A stretch of 64,000 nucleotides of DNA, taken from Oceanospirillum sp964342385. GTDB taxonomy: Bacteria; Pseudomonadota; Gammaproteobacteria; Pseudomonadales; Halomonadaceae. The position numbers and the translations under genes were made by a program. Location of the stretch: assembly GCA_964342385.1 (NCBI GenBank), contig CAYFGP010000008.1, positions 1 through 64,000 on the forward strand. The letters are read 5' to 3'. Shown one piece after another: positions 26,737-36,352 of the stretch (the first letter of the stretch is position 1; the number at the start of each line of letters is the position of its first letter). A model generated the notes under the pieces. The model made no database searches. It had not been told where the DNA came from and worked only from the letters and a program-made list of their open reading frames with translations.

Positions 26737-26830
26737 TCAACAGACTAAGGCTAAAGTTAGGGCTGGAGCGGTAGCAGGAATTAGGTTTCGAATACGGCTC
26801 CAACAGATAGAAAAGAGATCGCAGCAGGGC

Positions 26831-27514
26831 TTATAAGCCCTGCTCCGCTTGCTGGCGTTTCAGCAGATCACGAATCGCTTCACCGGCTTCGGTAATATGC
26901 TTTCTCAACAGCTCAACTGCTGCCACTTTATCTCCCTTCTCGCATAGATCCAGCAGATCACCGTGCTCTTGCTCCGCTTTATCAATACCTGAAGTAAACA
27001 GAAGCTGCATACGAATATAACGGTCCGACTTGGTATTCAGCTGTTTAATGATCTCCATGGCCTGGGGCATATCAGCCGCTCGATATAGAGTTTCATGGAA
27101 GGCATAATTCAGCTCACTCCACTTTTCTACTCGTGTTCCCGTATCCAGAGCTTCATCGAATGAAGTCAGAATTTCACGGGCCTGATCTATTTCCACGGCA
27201 GTCATCTTATCGATCGCCTGCTCCAATACATGGCCTTCCAACAACACTCGCAGATTAAACAGCTCTTCGATCTTGCTAAGAGACAATTCAGTCGCTGTCG
27301 CGCCTTTATGGGCCTCAAAGTGCACCAAACCCTGAGCTTCTAACTGTAATAACGCTTCCCGCACGGGAATACGACTGACGTCAAATTGCTTGGCAAGGGC
27401 ATCCTGGCGCAGGGGTTCTCCCGCCGGAATCTCTCCGGAGAGGATTTTCTCGCGCAAAATATCCGCTACCATCTGGGTGCGGGTCTTATAAACAATGCCG
27501 TTTTTCTGGGCCAT
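26831..27514 (-). CDS. GntR-family (FadR/FCD subfamily) regulator, probable hydroxyproline regulator
   Basis: The 227-residue protein has an N-terminal winged helix (MVADILREKILSGEIPAGEPLRQDALAKQFDVSRIPVREALLQLEAQGL, ~residues 14-62) and a C-terminal all-helical FCD ligand domain with the usual metal/ligand His and Asp-rich helices (NYAFHETLYRAA, EHGDLLD...HITEAGEAI). It is encoded beside the hydroxyproline catabolic genes on the same strand as the dehydrogenase. FCD regulators bind short palindromes, and a shared 17-bp palindrome precedes several genes of this pathway, so it is the leading candidate to bind them. No ribosome site is obvious. Confidence 0.85.
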   Translation of the reverse strand: MAQKNGIVYKTRTQMVADILREKILSGEIPAGEPLRQDALAKQFDVSRIPVREALLQLEAQGLVHFEAHKGATATELSLSKIEELFNLRVLLEGHVLEQAIDKMTAVEIDQAREILTSFDEALDTGTRVEKWSELNYAFHETLYRAADMPQAMEIIKQLNTKSDRYIRMQLLFTSGIDKAEQEHGDLLDLCEKGDKVAAVELLRKHITEAGEAIRDLLKRQQAEQGL

Positions 27515-27649
27515 AAAACTACATTCTATTAATTTATCAGGGGGTTATTGTAATGCTTAACCCCCCTATCAATAAAGGTAATAGGAACAAAGGTAATCGC
27601 TACAAGAGCAATAAAAACAACGCTAACGGCTATAAAGGGCAATAGGCCG

Positions 27650-29266
27650 CTACAGTCCCTGTTGCGTTAGTTGCCCATCCACCTTACGCCAGATACCTAA
27701 TGGGTTATCACTCCGTAACGCCTCAGGTAATACCGCCTCAGGTGCATTTTGCCAGCTAACGGGACGTACCCAGCGATCAATGGCACCAGCACCCACCGAG
27801 GTAGAGCGACTATCGGTAGAAGCCGGATAAGGACCGCCATGGGTCATGGCGTGAGCCACCTCAACACCGGTTGGCCAACCATTAAATAACACCCGGCCTA
27901 CTTTTTGACTGATAGCACGATTGATCGTCTGCACCTGTTGTTGGTCCTGAGCGGTACAATGGATAGTGCTCGTCAGGTGCCCCTGGAAACCACCGGTAAG
28001 CTGCAGCATCTGAGCGTCATCATCACAGATCACCACCAAAGCAGAAGGACCAAACACCTCTTCTTCCAATAGCGGATTAGCCATAAACTGCTCAGCGCTG
28101 ACCGTAAATACCGCCGCCTGAGCCTGATTGCAGCCGCTATCTTGATTGGCTTTAGCCCCTGTTCCCAAGGCTTGTACACCCTCCTGTTCCGCCAGATGAT
28201 TACGCCCCTGCAGATAAGCCTGAGCAATACCTGGCGTTAACATCGTGGTGGCTGCTTGAAGCTGAACGCCATCAGCAACCTTAGCCAGAAAACGCTCCAA
28301 TCCTTCACCTTTGCAGGCCACTAACAGACCGGGATTAGTACAAAACTGACCACAACCCATATTCAGCGAACCCAGGAAACCTTCCGCCAGAGATTCCGCA
28401 TTTTGTTGCAAAACATCCGCCATCAGAAACACCGGATTGGTTGAACCCAGCTCACCATAAAATGGAATAGGCTCAGCGCGACCACTGGCCAGATCAAACA
28501 GTGCCCGACCACCTTTTAATGAGCCGGTAAAGCCAACGGCTTTAATACCTGCCGACTGAACCAGAGCAGAGCCCAGTTCAATGGAAGTTCCCTGCAGCAA
28601 AGAGAAAACACCGGCAGAGATGCGGCACTTCTCTACTGCCCGACTAATCGCTTTAGCCACCAGTTCCGAAGTACCTGGATGAGCGGGATGACCTTTAACC
28701 ACCACCGGGCAACCCGCAGCCAATGCCGACGCGGTATCACCGCCGGCTACCGAAAACGCGAGAGGAAAATTCGATGCCCCAAATACTGCCACAGGCCCCA
28801 GTGGCATCTGCATCATACGCAGATCAGGTTTAGGCAATGGCTGACGCTCAGGATCAGGACGATCCAGCGTAGCCCGCACCCAACTGCCTTCTTTTAATAG
28901 ATTTGCAAACAGCATCAGCTGGCCAGTAGTACGGGATAGCTCTCCGTTAATGCGCATTTTCGGTAGGGCGCTTTCTGCTACGGCACGCATTACAATAGCC
29001 GTTCGATCAGCTTCCAATTCATCGGCAATAGTCGTTAAAAACTCAGCTCGTTGCAAATCCGATAGCTGGCTGTAAGAGGTAAATGCATCTGTCGCAGCAA
29101 CAACGGCTTGCTCCACTTCCTGTATACCGTTTTCCGGGAATACACCGGGCAACAACTCATTGGTTACTGGATTTAAGCCCTGAAAGCCTGATGCATCCTT
29201 GCCGGACTCTTTAGGCCCTAATAATGTTTGACCTGCAATTAAAGCCGCCCCTTGAATCTCTGACAT
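27650..29266 (-). CDS. 2-oxoglutarate semialdehyde (2,5-dioxovalerate) dehydrogenase
   Basis: This 538-residue aldehyde dehydrogenase oxidises 2-oxoglutarate semialdehyde to 2-oxoglutarate, the last step of hydroxyproline breakdown. FGASNFPLAFSVAGGDTASALAAGCPVVVKGHPAHPGTS is the cofactor segment (~residues 157-195), the base Glu lies in YGELGSTNPVF (~residue 275), and the nucleophile Cys in MGCGQFCTNPGLL (~residue 310). The KGHPAHPGTSE and GSTNPVF sequences mark the NADP-linked KGSA branch rather than general ALDHs. AGGAA precedes ATG 29266. It is downstream of the epimerase, separated by a 333-bp inverted-repeat element. Confidence 0.9.
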   Translation of the reverse strand: MSEIQGAALIAGQTLLGPKESGKDASGFQGLNPVTNELLPGVFPENGIQEVEQAVVAATDAFTSYSQLSDLQRAEFLTTIADELEADRTAIVMRAVAESALPKMRINGELSRTTGQLMLFANLLKEGSWVRATLDRPDPERQPLPKPDLRMMQMPLGPVAVFGASNFPLAFSVAGGDTASALAAGCPVVVKGHPAHPGTSELVAKAISRAVEKCRISAGVFSLLQGTSIELGSALVQSAGIKAVGFTGSLKGGRALFDLASGRAEPIPFYGELGSTNPVFLMADVLQQNAESLAEGFLGSLNMGCGQFCTNPGLLVACKGEGLERFLAKVADGVQLQAATTMLTPGIAQAYLQGRNHLAEQEGVQALGTGAKANQDSGCNQAQAAVFTVSAEQFMANPLLEEEVFGPSALVVICDDDAQMLQLTGGFQGHLTSTIHCTAQDQQQVQTINRAISQKVGRVLFNGWPTGVEVAHAMTHGGPYPASTDSRSTSVGAGAIDRWVRPVSWQNAPEAVLPEALRSDNPLGIWRKVDGQLTQQGL

Positions 29267-29299
29267 GATTATTTCCTATCTACTCTGTTCTCAATTCAG

Positions 29300-29632
29300 A
29301 GTGAGGCTTGTGTAGGTTGGGTAGAGCAGCACGACAAAACTGATTGATGGGTAAGATTCTTCTCTGCGAAACCCAACGTCAGATGTGCGTCCCCCCCGAT
29401 ACCTTATTGGTGAGAGAAATCTACTACACCGTTCTACGGATCAAAGCTTTCCGCAACCATAGGCGTGAAAGATAGGTCCCTCGCGATAGAAATCCACTAC
29501 ACCGTTCTACGGATCACAGCTTCCCGCAACAATAAACGTGAAAGATAGATCCCATGTTGGGTTTCGCGGTTATATACCATACATGGCGGCGACACTCTTT
29601 AGCCGCTCTACCCAACCTACACAAGCCTCACT
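29300..29632. mobile_element. MITE-like element with 28-bp terminal inverted repeats
   Basis: The outer arms (29300-29327 and 29605-29632) are perfect 28-bp inverted repeats, with AGTGAGGCTTGTGTAGGTTG at the start of the left arm. Inside are a 12-bp inverted pair, GCGAAACCCAAC (29366-29377) and GTTGGGTTTCGC (29556-29567), and two 66-bp direct repeats with a 73-bp period (29415-29480 and 29488-29553) differing at only a few positions. No transposase frame is present and no target-site duplication is evident at the ends. It fills the gap between the dehydrogenase and hydroxyproline epimerase genes. Confidence 0.8.
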
Positions 29633-29731
29633 TCGATTATGTTTTTGTGCAATCAACACAGATAACCAGCATTAAAAATCAATCATCTGTATCAATCTGT
29701 CGTTAACTTGATGTTCAGCTTTGCAAGATGA

Positions 29732-30751
29732 TCACTTCACCTCAAAACCATAGGCATAGGGATCTTCGCTATCGACCCAGATGGTGTTATGACCTGTCAC
29801 CCGCGCCCAGCCCTGAATACTCGGCATAATGCCGTCGTAACACGGCCCATTATTTGGATCACCAATCTGTGCCGCACTTTCCACCCGGCCCTCAAACAAG
29901 CTGCCGATAATACTTTCATGGACAAAATCATCACCGATATTTAACCGGCCACGAGCGACCCATTGAGCCATACGGGCGCTGGTACCTGTACCACAGGGCG
30001 AACGGTCAATGGCTCTGTCACCATAAAACACGGCATTTTTCGCATGTGCGCCCGGCTGAGTCGGTTTACCGGTCCACAACACATGGGATACACCGCATAC
30101 AGTCGGGTCTTCCGGATGCACACAATCCACCGCTTCCCGCATCAATTCGCGCACAATAGGGCTGTAGTGCAGCACCTGATCGGCACTGAATGCTTCCAAA
30201 CCGGTAAAGTTCTTCTGTGGATCAATAATGGCGTAGTAGTTACCGCCGTAGGACACATCCACCACCAGTTCACCTAAATCCGGTACATTAATCACCACAT
30301 CGGTATGGGCCAGATAAGCGGCCACGTTATAGATGCGCACCTTTTCTACCTTACTGCCATCTTGCTGGTATTCGATACGAATCTGGCCAGCAGGCACATC
30401 CAGAATCAGCTCACCGGGTTTACGGGGCTTGATCACACCATGCTCAATGGCCGAGGTCACCGTACCAATCGTGCCGTGACCACACATAGGCAGGCAGCCA
30501 CTGGTTTCGATAAACAAAATGGAAGCATCGGCATTATCAGAACAAGGTGGATAAACAATAGAACCAGACATCATGGAATGGCCGCGGGGCTCAAACATCA
30601 ACGCCTGACGAATCCAATCATGATTCTGCCGAAAGTCCTGACGTTTCTCACTCATGGTCTGGCCCTTCAGATCCGGGTAGCCGCCCGCGACAAGACGCAC
30701 CGGATTACCGCAGGTGTGGGCATCAATACAGAAAAAAGTACCTTCACGCAT
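29732..30751 (-). CDS. 4-hydroxyproline 2-epimerase (proline racemase family)
   Basis: The 339-residue protein inverts C2 of trans-4-hydroxy-L-proline to give cis-4-hydroxy-D-proline without cofactor. Both catalytic cysteines are present, Cys90 in LPMCGHGT and Cys253 in DRSPCGTGTSA, which favours an epimerase over the trans-3-hydroxyproline dehydratases, where one is replaced. Other family segments are DAHTCGNPVR and GNYYAIIDP. AGAGGT precedes ATG 30751. It is divergent from D-hydroxyproline dehydrogenase across a 141-bp gap that holds a perfect operator palindrome, so the two genes are probably co-regulated. Confidence 0.92.
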   Translation of the reverse strand: MREGTFFCIDAHTCGNPVRLVAGGYPDLKGQTMSEKRQDFRQNHDWIRQALMFEPRGHSMMSGSIVYPPCSDNADASILFIETSGCLPMCGHGTIGTVTSAIEHGVIKPRKPGELILDVPAGQIRIEYQQDGSKVEKVRIYNVAAYLAHTDVVINVPDLGELVVDVSYGGNYYAIIDPQKNFTGLEAFSADQVLHYSPIVRELMREAVDCVHPEDPTVCGVSHVLWTGKPTQPGAHAKNAVFYGDRAIDRSPCGTGTSARMAQWVARGRLNIGDDFVHESIIGSLFEGRVESAAQIGDPNNGPCYDGIMPSIQGWARVTGHNTIWVDSEDPYAYGFEVK

Positions 30752-30846
30752 AGCTGACCTCTTGTTATTTCTGTTATCTGATCAGTGATCGATTCACACG
30801 CCTTTTAGGCCTGTTATTCAAACTGGATTTGTACAACTTAACAGGA

Positions 30847-30863
30847 TTGTATATTTTATACAA
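30847..30863. promoter_or_regulatory. GntR-type operator, site 1
   Basis: TTGTATATTTTATACAA has perfect 6-bp arms (TTGTAT and ATACAA) around a 5-bp AT centre. It lies in the divergent promoter gap of the epimerase and D-hydroxyproline dehydrogenase genes, 30 bp before the latter. The same palindrome recurs at 32368 and 45328. Confidence 0.7.
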
Positions 30864-30892
30864 AATAAAAATATTGCATAAGGTTGCACAAA

Positions 30893-32143
30893 ATGAGTTC
30901 AGAAAAAGTGAATATCGCGGTCGTAGGGGCCGGAATTGTAGGCCTGTGTTGCGCATTAAAACTGCAGATGGCCGGTGAGCAAGTGTTGTTACTGGACAAA
31001 GAACAACCCGGCGAAGGTTGCTCAAAAGGTAATGCCGGGCATTTTGCCAGCGAGCAGGTTTTACCTCTGGCCACACCGGGACTGATACGCCAGATTCCCA
31101 AAATGCTGCGGGACCCACTGGGTCCTGTGGCGATTCGCTGGCCCTATCTGCCCCAGATTACACCTTGGTTTATGCGCTTTATACTGAATACCCGACAAAA
31201 ACCCTTTACCGCAGGCGCAGAAGCAATTCAGCCATTGAATGCGGCATCCATCCCCGCTTGGCAGAACTTATTACAACAGATCGACGCCCAAGAGCAGCTT
31301 AAAGTTGAAGGCTCCTATCTGGTATTTGAAGATTCGAAGATCTATCAACACTACCAGAACAACACTCTGACATTGATCCAACGTTATGGCGTGAAACCCC
31401 ACCAGATCAGCGGCGATGAGCTCAGGGAAGCTGAACCCGCCCTCACAGATCAGATCAAACACGGGATTTTCTTCCCGGAAACCGGGCACACCGCCAACCC
31501 TTATCAGCTGTGTCAGACACTGTTCCAGCATTTTATGGCGTTAGGTGGCCGTTTTCAGCAAACCCAGGTTAATCATATTCAGCAACAAGGCTCTGGTTGC
31601 CAGATACAAACACAGGAGCAAAGCTTGAAGGTGCCTAAGGTACTGATTGCTACCGGGGCGTGGTCAAAAAGCCTGGTTCAGCAAGCGACAGGTATTCGAG
31701 TACCCCTGGATACCGAGCGCGGTTATCACCTGATGGTGCCCGATAGCCGACATCTACTTACAGCCCCGGTCAGTTCCGCCGAGCGCAAATTTATTATGAC
31801 CCCCATGGACGAGGGTATGAGGTTGGCAGGCACCGTCGAGTTTGCAGGCCTAAAAGCCCCTGCCAATATGCAAAGAGCACATATGCTCACTCAACATGCC
31901 AAAGCTTTGCTACCAGAACTCTCAGAACAAACAGGGGAAAGCTGGATGGGATTTCGCCCCTCACTTCCGGACTCTCTGCCGGTGATTGATCAAGTGGGTA
32001 GTCATGGGCAAATCTTACTGGCCTTTGCTCATCAACACTTGGGACTGACACAAGCGGCTATTACCGCTGAATTGATTTTCGATCTATATCAGCAAAAAAC
32101 ACCAGGGATCGATTGTCAGCCCTATCGCCTGGATCGTTTTTAA
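30893..32143 (+). CDS. FAD-dependent D-hydroxyproline dehydrogenase (D-amino-acid dehydrogenase family)
   Basis: A 416-residue DAO-fold flavoprotein that oxidises cis-4-hydroxy-D-proline to 1-pyrroline-4-hydroxy-2-carboxylate. The N-terminal FAD motif IAVVGAGIVGLCCALKLQMAGEQVLLLDKEQPGEGCSKGNAG (~residues 8-48) is intact, with GRFQQTQVNHIQQQ and ATGAWSKSLVQQATG in the second FAD half, and FRPSLPDSLPVIDQV near the C-terminus as in DadA-like enzymes. ATG 30893 follows AAGG at good distance; the frame opens at a TTG three codons earlier. Electrons probably go to the respiratory chain. Confidence 0.88.
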   Translation: MSSEKVNIAVVGAGIVGLCCALKLQMAGEQVLLLDKEQPGEGCSKGNAGHFASEQVLPLATPGLIRQIPKMLRDPLGPVAIRWPYLPQITPWFMRFILNTRQKPFTAGAEAIQPLNAASIPAWQNLLQQIDAQEQLKVEGSYLVFEDSKIYQHYQNNTLTLIQRYGVKPHQISGDELREAEPALTDQIKHGIFFPETGHTANPYQLCQTLFQHFMALGGRFQQTQVNHIQQQGSGCQIQTQEQSLKVPKVLIATGAWSKSLVQQATGIRVPLDTERGYHLMVPDSRHLLTAPVSSAERKFIMTPMDEGMRLAGTVEFAGLKAPANMQRAHMLTQHAKALLPELSEQTGESWMGFRPSLPDSLPVIDQVGSHGQILLAFAHQHLGLTQAAITAELIFDLYQQKTPGIDCQPYRLDRF

Positions 32144-32544
32144 ATAAAGCCAAATATGAAGGGCTGAATTTCATCTAATTTAGCCTGATCTCAAGCTGTG
32201 CTTCAACGAGTTAAGTGAATTCTTCGTACACTATAACACCCTAAAACAGGTCCAATATCTCCCGAAGAGCCACATACGTTCCAAGCAAAAACCTCTGGCT
32301 TACAATTTTTTTCTTACTAAATTTCAAACCCTTAACCTCAAACAATACAAAATACAAAAATTGCATATTGTATAAAATATACTTCCAGTATAGATTGAAT
32401 AACACACCAAACAGCACAGTAGATCGCAGTACAACCAATCAATCACAGAACAGCTTTGAACCAGCGCATGAGCCTTAGGCACGACAGTAGGCTCTGCACA
32501 AAATCACAGCAAAACCTAAGAAGAAAAAGTGAGGAAACATAGCG
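32144..32544. other. 401-bp upstream region of the solute-binding protein gene
   Basis: No gene is supported. It contains operator site 2 at 32368 and presumably the promoter of the binding-protein gene. Confidence 0.5.
32368..32384. promoter_or_regulatory. GntR-type operator, site 2
   Basis: TTGTATAAAATATACTT matches 15 of 17 positions of the palindrome TTGTATAAAATATACAA found at 45328, the difference lying in the last two bases. It is 161 bp upstream of the solute-binding protein gene. Confidence 0.6.
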
Positions 32545-33615
32545 ATGAAAAAAACAATAAAAACTCTATCCGCTCTATCACTGGGAATTTTTATGGCGCA
32601 TTCTGCCGTGGCAGATAATCGCCTGACGGTAGTCTCCTGGGGTGGTGCCTTTACCAAAAGTCAGGTAGAGGCCTATCACAAACCTTTTACCGCCAAAACA
32701 GGCACCCAGATTGTCTCGGAAGATTTTTCCGGCGGTCTGGCTGAGATTAAAGCCCAAGTAGAATCCGGCAATGTCACCTGGGATCTGGTCTCGCTGGATA
32801 AACCCGATATCGTACGCGGTTGCGCGGAAGGCCTGCTGGAACCCTTCAACCCTGATCAGCTGAAAAAAGGCGCAGACGGTACACCCGCTGCATTGGACTT
32901 TGTTCAGGGAGCCATTCACGAATGTGCTGTAGCCAGTATCGTGGTCTCCAATATTCTCGCTTACGACACCACCCGCTTTAAAAACAAACAACCACAAACC
33001 CTGGAAGCCCTGTTTGATCTGAAGCAGTTCCCAGGCCGTCGCGCGCTGCAGAAACAACCCCAAGGTAATCTGGAATGGGCACTGATGGCCGATGGTGTGG
33101 CACCGGATCAGGTATACGATCTGTTGGAAACCCGTGAAGGTCGCGACCGTGCCTTCCGTAAACTGGATAGCATCAAAGATCACACCGTATGGTGGACCAC
33201 TGGCGCTCAACCACCACAGATGCTGGCTGATGGTGAAGTCGTATTAGCCTCAGCCTTTAATGGCCGTATCCATAGTGCGCAGAAGAAAGAGAACAAGCCC
33301 TTCAAAATTATCTGGGATCACCAGATCGGCTATATGAATGGCTGGGCAATTCCGAAAGGCAGCAAAAACAAAGACCTAGCCATGGACTTCGCTCTCTTCT
33401 CGGCAGAAACCGAACAGCTGGCAGAACAGGCACGCCATATCTCCTATGGCCCAACCCGTAAGTCATCGGCCAAGTTGTTGCCCGATAATATTCTACAGGA
33501 TCTGCCGACGGCTCCAACTAACTTTGAAACCGCGTTTATCTTTGATGATGAATGGTGGATCGATTACGCCGATGAGCTGAACGAAGAGTTTAATACCTGG
33601 CTGGCCCAGCAGTAA
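32545..33615 (+). CDS. periplasmic solute-binding protein (PotD/spermidine-putrescine type)
   Basis: The 356-residue product starts with Sec signal MKKTIKTLSALSLGIFMAHSAVA-DN and continues LTVVSWGGAFTKSQVEAYHKPF, typical of the polyamine/opine group of ABC binding proteins. GAGGAAA precedes the ATG. The matching ATPase and permeases are most likely those at 46621-49945, about 13 kb away and behind the same operator type, because no other transport subunit lies nearer. The pathway context makes hydroxyproline or a betaine/derivative the likely cargo, but the sequence alone does not show the ligand. Confidence 0.85.
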   Translation: MKKTIKTLSALSLGIFMAHSAVADNRLTVVSWGGAFTKSQVEAYHKPFTAKTGTQIVSEDFSGGLAEIKAQVESGNVTWDLVSLDKPDIVRGCAEGLLEPFNPDQLKKGADGTPAALDFVQGAIHECAVASIVVSNILAYDTTRFKNKQPQTLEALFDLKQFPGRRALQKQPQGNLEWALMADGVAPDQVYDLLETREGRDRAFRKLDSIKDHTVWWTTGAQPPQMLADGEVVLASAFNGRIHSAQKKENKPFKIIWDHQIGYMNGWAIPKGSKNKDLAMDFALFSAETEQLAEQARHISYGPTRKSSAKLLPDNILQDLPTAPTNFETAFIFDDEWWIDYADELNEEFNTWLAQQ

Positions 33616-33778
33616 GCCAGCTTAGTCAGCGTAAAGCTCAAGGCTAAACCAAACGAAAACCGGCAGGTCCCTTGTCCTGTCGGCATCGTGCTCAGTCTAA
33701 TCTCATCACTGTGGCCCGTGTTAATACGATAAATCGTTACCGCTATTAGCCAAATTAGTACTGTTAACCACTAGCACT

Positions 33779-33870
33779 AAGCACTCACACAAAAGTTTCT
33801 CTTTAGCCGATGGCTTCATTCTTCAGCCATTGGCCGAAAAATATCGAAACACTTTTGTATAAGTGTGTAT
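33779..33870 (-). repeat. 92-bp dispersed repeat, copy F
   Basis: A full-length reverse-orientation copy from AAGCACTCACACAAAAGTTT to ACTTTTGTATAAGTGTGTAT, with the central GGCTTCATTCTTCAGCC hairpin intact. It sits in the 366-bp gap (33616-33981) between the binding protein and the cyclodeaminase-like gene, which otherwise holds no supported gene. Confidence 0.9.
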
Positions 33871-33981
33871 TAGCCATTGTCACTTCCCGCTGACAGTTAT
33901 CAACCGCTCCAGCGGGCCTTTTAATTTCTACTCCACCGATAAACCTCTGCGCTCACACACCGATAATTCTCTGGATTTCCT

Positions 33982-34926
33982 ATGCAACTGATCGAAGCTC
34001 AAGATATTGAACGAGTCATCTCATTTCCCACACTGATTCAGGCCCTAAGACAGGCTTTTTCCGGTGATTTTGGTATGCCACAACGTCAGGTTTACCATCT
34101 GCCCGGTGAAGATGGTGTCACCGATGCTTTTGCCGTTTTGCCAGCCTGGAACGATGAGGTGATGGGTGTTAAAGCCTTTACTTATCTGCCGGGTAACCCT
34201 GCAAAAGGCCTGGATACTCTGTCGTCAAAACTGATGTTATTCAGTCGCACGACAGGCGTACCTCTGGCCTTAGTCGATGGCACAGTATTGACCTACTGGC
34301 GTACTGCGGCCATTTCTGCCCTAGCAGCAGATTATCTGGCCCGCCCTGATGCTAATAGCCTGCTGCTGTTTGGTGCCGGTAAACTGGCACCTTATATGGC
34401 GCTGGCTCACGCCAGTATTCGCCCAATTACAACGGTCTATATTGCAGGTCGCCAGCCGAAAAATATCCAACGCACAATGGATAAGATCTTAGAACAGCGC
34501 CCTGATCTCACTGTAATCGCTGAAAGTGATACTGAAAACCGAGCCGCTCAGGTGGATATTATCAGCTGCGCTACCAGTTCGACTGCCCCCTTGTTTCATG
34601 GCAATCGCATTCAACCAGGCACCCATATTGATCTGGTAGGCAACCATAATCATGATTGTCGGGAGTGTGATTCCCAAAGTGTGGTTAATAGCCGCTGCTA
34701 TGTGGACAGTCGCATCAATGTACTAAATGAAGCGGGTGAGTTACTGATCCCTATCGAAGAAGGGTTGATTGATAAACAACATGTATTAGGCGAGCTGGCT
34801 GAACTCTGCGCTGAAAAGGTCTCAGGTCGGGAAACGGCTGAAGAAATCACTTTGTTTAAGTCAGTGGGGACGGCTTTGTCAGACCTGACGGCAGCACATC
34901 TGGTTTATCGGCTTTTGCAGGGCTAA
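33982..34926 (+). CDS. ornithine cyclodeaminase/mu-crystallin family; probable 1-pyrroline-2-carboxylate reductase
   Basis: A 314-residue NAD(P)-dependent protein of the OCD/mu-crystallin fold, with substrate-site residues in VKAFTYLPGNPAKGLDTLSSKLMLF (~residues 59-83), LLFGAGKLAPYMALAH as the dinucleotide motif (~residues 132-147, slightly altered from GxGxxA), and GNHNHDCRECD near residue 217. In hydroxyproline and trans-3-hydroxyproline clusters such proteins reduce 1-pyrroline-2-carboxylate to L-proline; true ornithine cyclodeaminase or an imine reductase remain possible. GGAT precedes the ATG. Confidence 0.75.
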   Translation: MQLIEAQDIERVISFPTLIQALRQAFSGDFGMPQRQVYHLPGEDGVTDAFAVLPAWNDEVMGVKAFTYLPGNPAKGLDTLSSKLMLFSRTTGVPLALVDGTVLTYWRTAAISALAADYLARPDANSLLLFGAGKLAPYMALAHASIRPITTVYIAGRQPKNIQRTMDKILEQRPDLTVIAESDTENRAAQVDIISCATSSTAPLFHGNRIQPGTHIDLVGNHNHDCRECDSQSVVNSRCYVDSRINVLNEAGELLIPIEEGLIDKQHVLGELAELCAEKVSGRETAEEITLFKSVGTALSDLTAAHLVYRLLQG

Positions 34927-35065
34927 CACAAAAACACAAGCACCGATTAAGCGTTGCAATGGGAGTGATAGCCACTCCCATTAATCTATTTTCAACACTG
35001 GACCTTTAGTCTCTATCTCCCCCCTCCTGACTTCACCGGCCACTAACGACTAAATATAATCCTGG

Positions 35066-36169
35066 CTAAACCAATGGTTCTTGTTGAGTGGCACAGTGAA
35101 TACTACCGCCGCCAGCAGCTATACCATCAATACGGATCTGTTCAATCTCACGCTCGGGAAACGCATTTTGAATCACTTCCCGTGCTGCGCGATCCGCTCT
35201 CTTATCGCCAAAAGCCTGCATAATAATGGCGTCATTACACTCGTAATAGCCGATATAACCCGCCGCAAAACTTTCAATATCATAACCTGATGGAATGCGA
35301 TCAGGGCCTTGCAAGACTGAGACCTGCAACGGCTTGCCTTTGGCATCCGTCGCCTGTTTAAGTAACTCCAGGTGCTGCAAGGTGACCTTATGATCATAAG
35401 ATTCAGGATCAGGATCATAACCCGCCAGCACTACACCTGGCTTAACAAAACGAGCATAAAAGTCCGTGTGGCCATCGGTAATGTCCATACCTTTAATGCC
35501 CTGCAACCAGATAATCTTATCCAGCCCCAATAACGGCATTAGCAAGTCTTCAAACTCGGCCTTGCTGACTCCGGGATTACGGTTTTTATTTAACACGCAG
35601 CTTTCAGTAATAATCGCAGAGCCATGGCCATCCACCTCAATACAGCCACCTTCTAATACCAGATCCGTAACAATTTCTGGTACGCCTGCCGCTTGGGCAA
35701 TACGCCCGGCTACTTCAGCATCATAACGATAATCCTGCTTTTCACCCCAGCCGTTAAAGTTAAAATTAAGTGCGGCTTTTTCACCCTCTTCATTAATGAC
35801 AAAAACCGGCCCGGTGTCCCGCAGCCAGAGGTCATCCAGCGGGGACTCCAGTATTTCGACCTCTCTGGATAACAGCTTGCGCGCCAGCTTAATCTCTTCC
35901 GGACGCACCAGCATCACCACAGATTCATATTGCGCAATCGTATTGGCGATCAGTGCCAAATTACGTCGTACTTCAGGTAACAACTCTCTGCCCCAGATTC
36001 TTTTGCTACCACCAAAACCCATCCAAGTGCATTTATGAGGCTCACCTTCTGCGGGCATAAACCACTCATCAGCGTCATTAAGCTGTGTGGCTTGGCTCTT
36101 GCCAGAGGTTAACAATAGGCCTGATGCCATGAGGAGTAATTTTTTAATCACAGTTCTTCGCGAAACCAC
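35066..36169 (-). CDS. agmatine deiminase-family protein with Tat signal
   Basis: The 367-residue protein belongs to the guanidino-group modifying (PAD_porph) fold: LRDTGPVFVINEEG (~residues 113-126), LVLEGGCIEVDGHGSAIIT, GHTDFYARFVKPG with the catalytic His, and nucleophile Cys in GGSIHCATQQEP (~residue 360). Agmatine deiminase makes N-carbamoylputrescine. Unlike usual cytoplasmic enzymes it begins MVSRRTVIKKLLLMASGLLLTS, a twin-arginine signal, implying export after folding. The start is a GTG at 36169 with no strong ribosome site. A MarR gene is divergent at 36353. Confidence 0.85.
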   Translation of the reverse strand: MVSRRTVIKKLLLMASGLLLTSGKSQATQLNDADEWFMPAEGEPHKCTWMGFGGSKRIWGRELLPEVRRNLALIANTIAQYESVVMLVRPEEIKLARKLLSREVEILESPLDDLWLRDTGPVFVINEEGEKAALNFNFNGWGEKQDYRYDAEVAGRIAQAAGVPEIVTDLVLEGGCIEVDGHGSAIITESCVLNKNRNPGVSKAEFEDLLMPLLGLDKIIWLQGIKGMDITDGHTDFYARFVKPGVVLAGYDPDPESYDHKVTLQHLELLKQATDAKGKPLQVSVLQGPDRIPSGYDIESFAAGYIGYYECNDAIIMQAFGDKRADRAAREVIQNAFPEREIEQIRIDGIAAGGGSIHCATQQEPLV

Positions 36170-36352
36170 AGTTACACCAGATAAAATTCAGGTTTGAAAT
36201 AGAAATAACGATGCAGCCATCCCTGTCAAATCAGGCCAACATCATCTTGAATAAAACAACCACATCCTTGAGATTAGATAATACGCCCGATAAAATCCCG
36301 CCACTTCAGGTTTAAATACAAGATTTAAATATAGAATAACGGCAGGCACACC

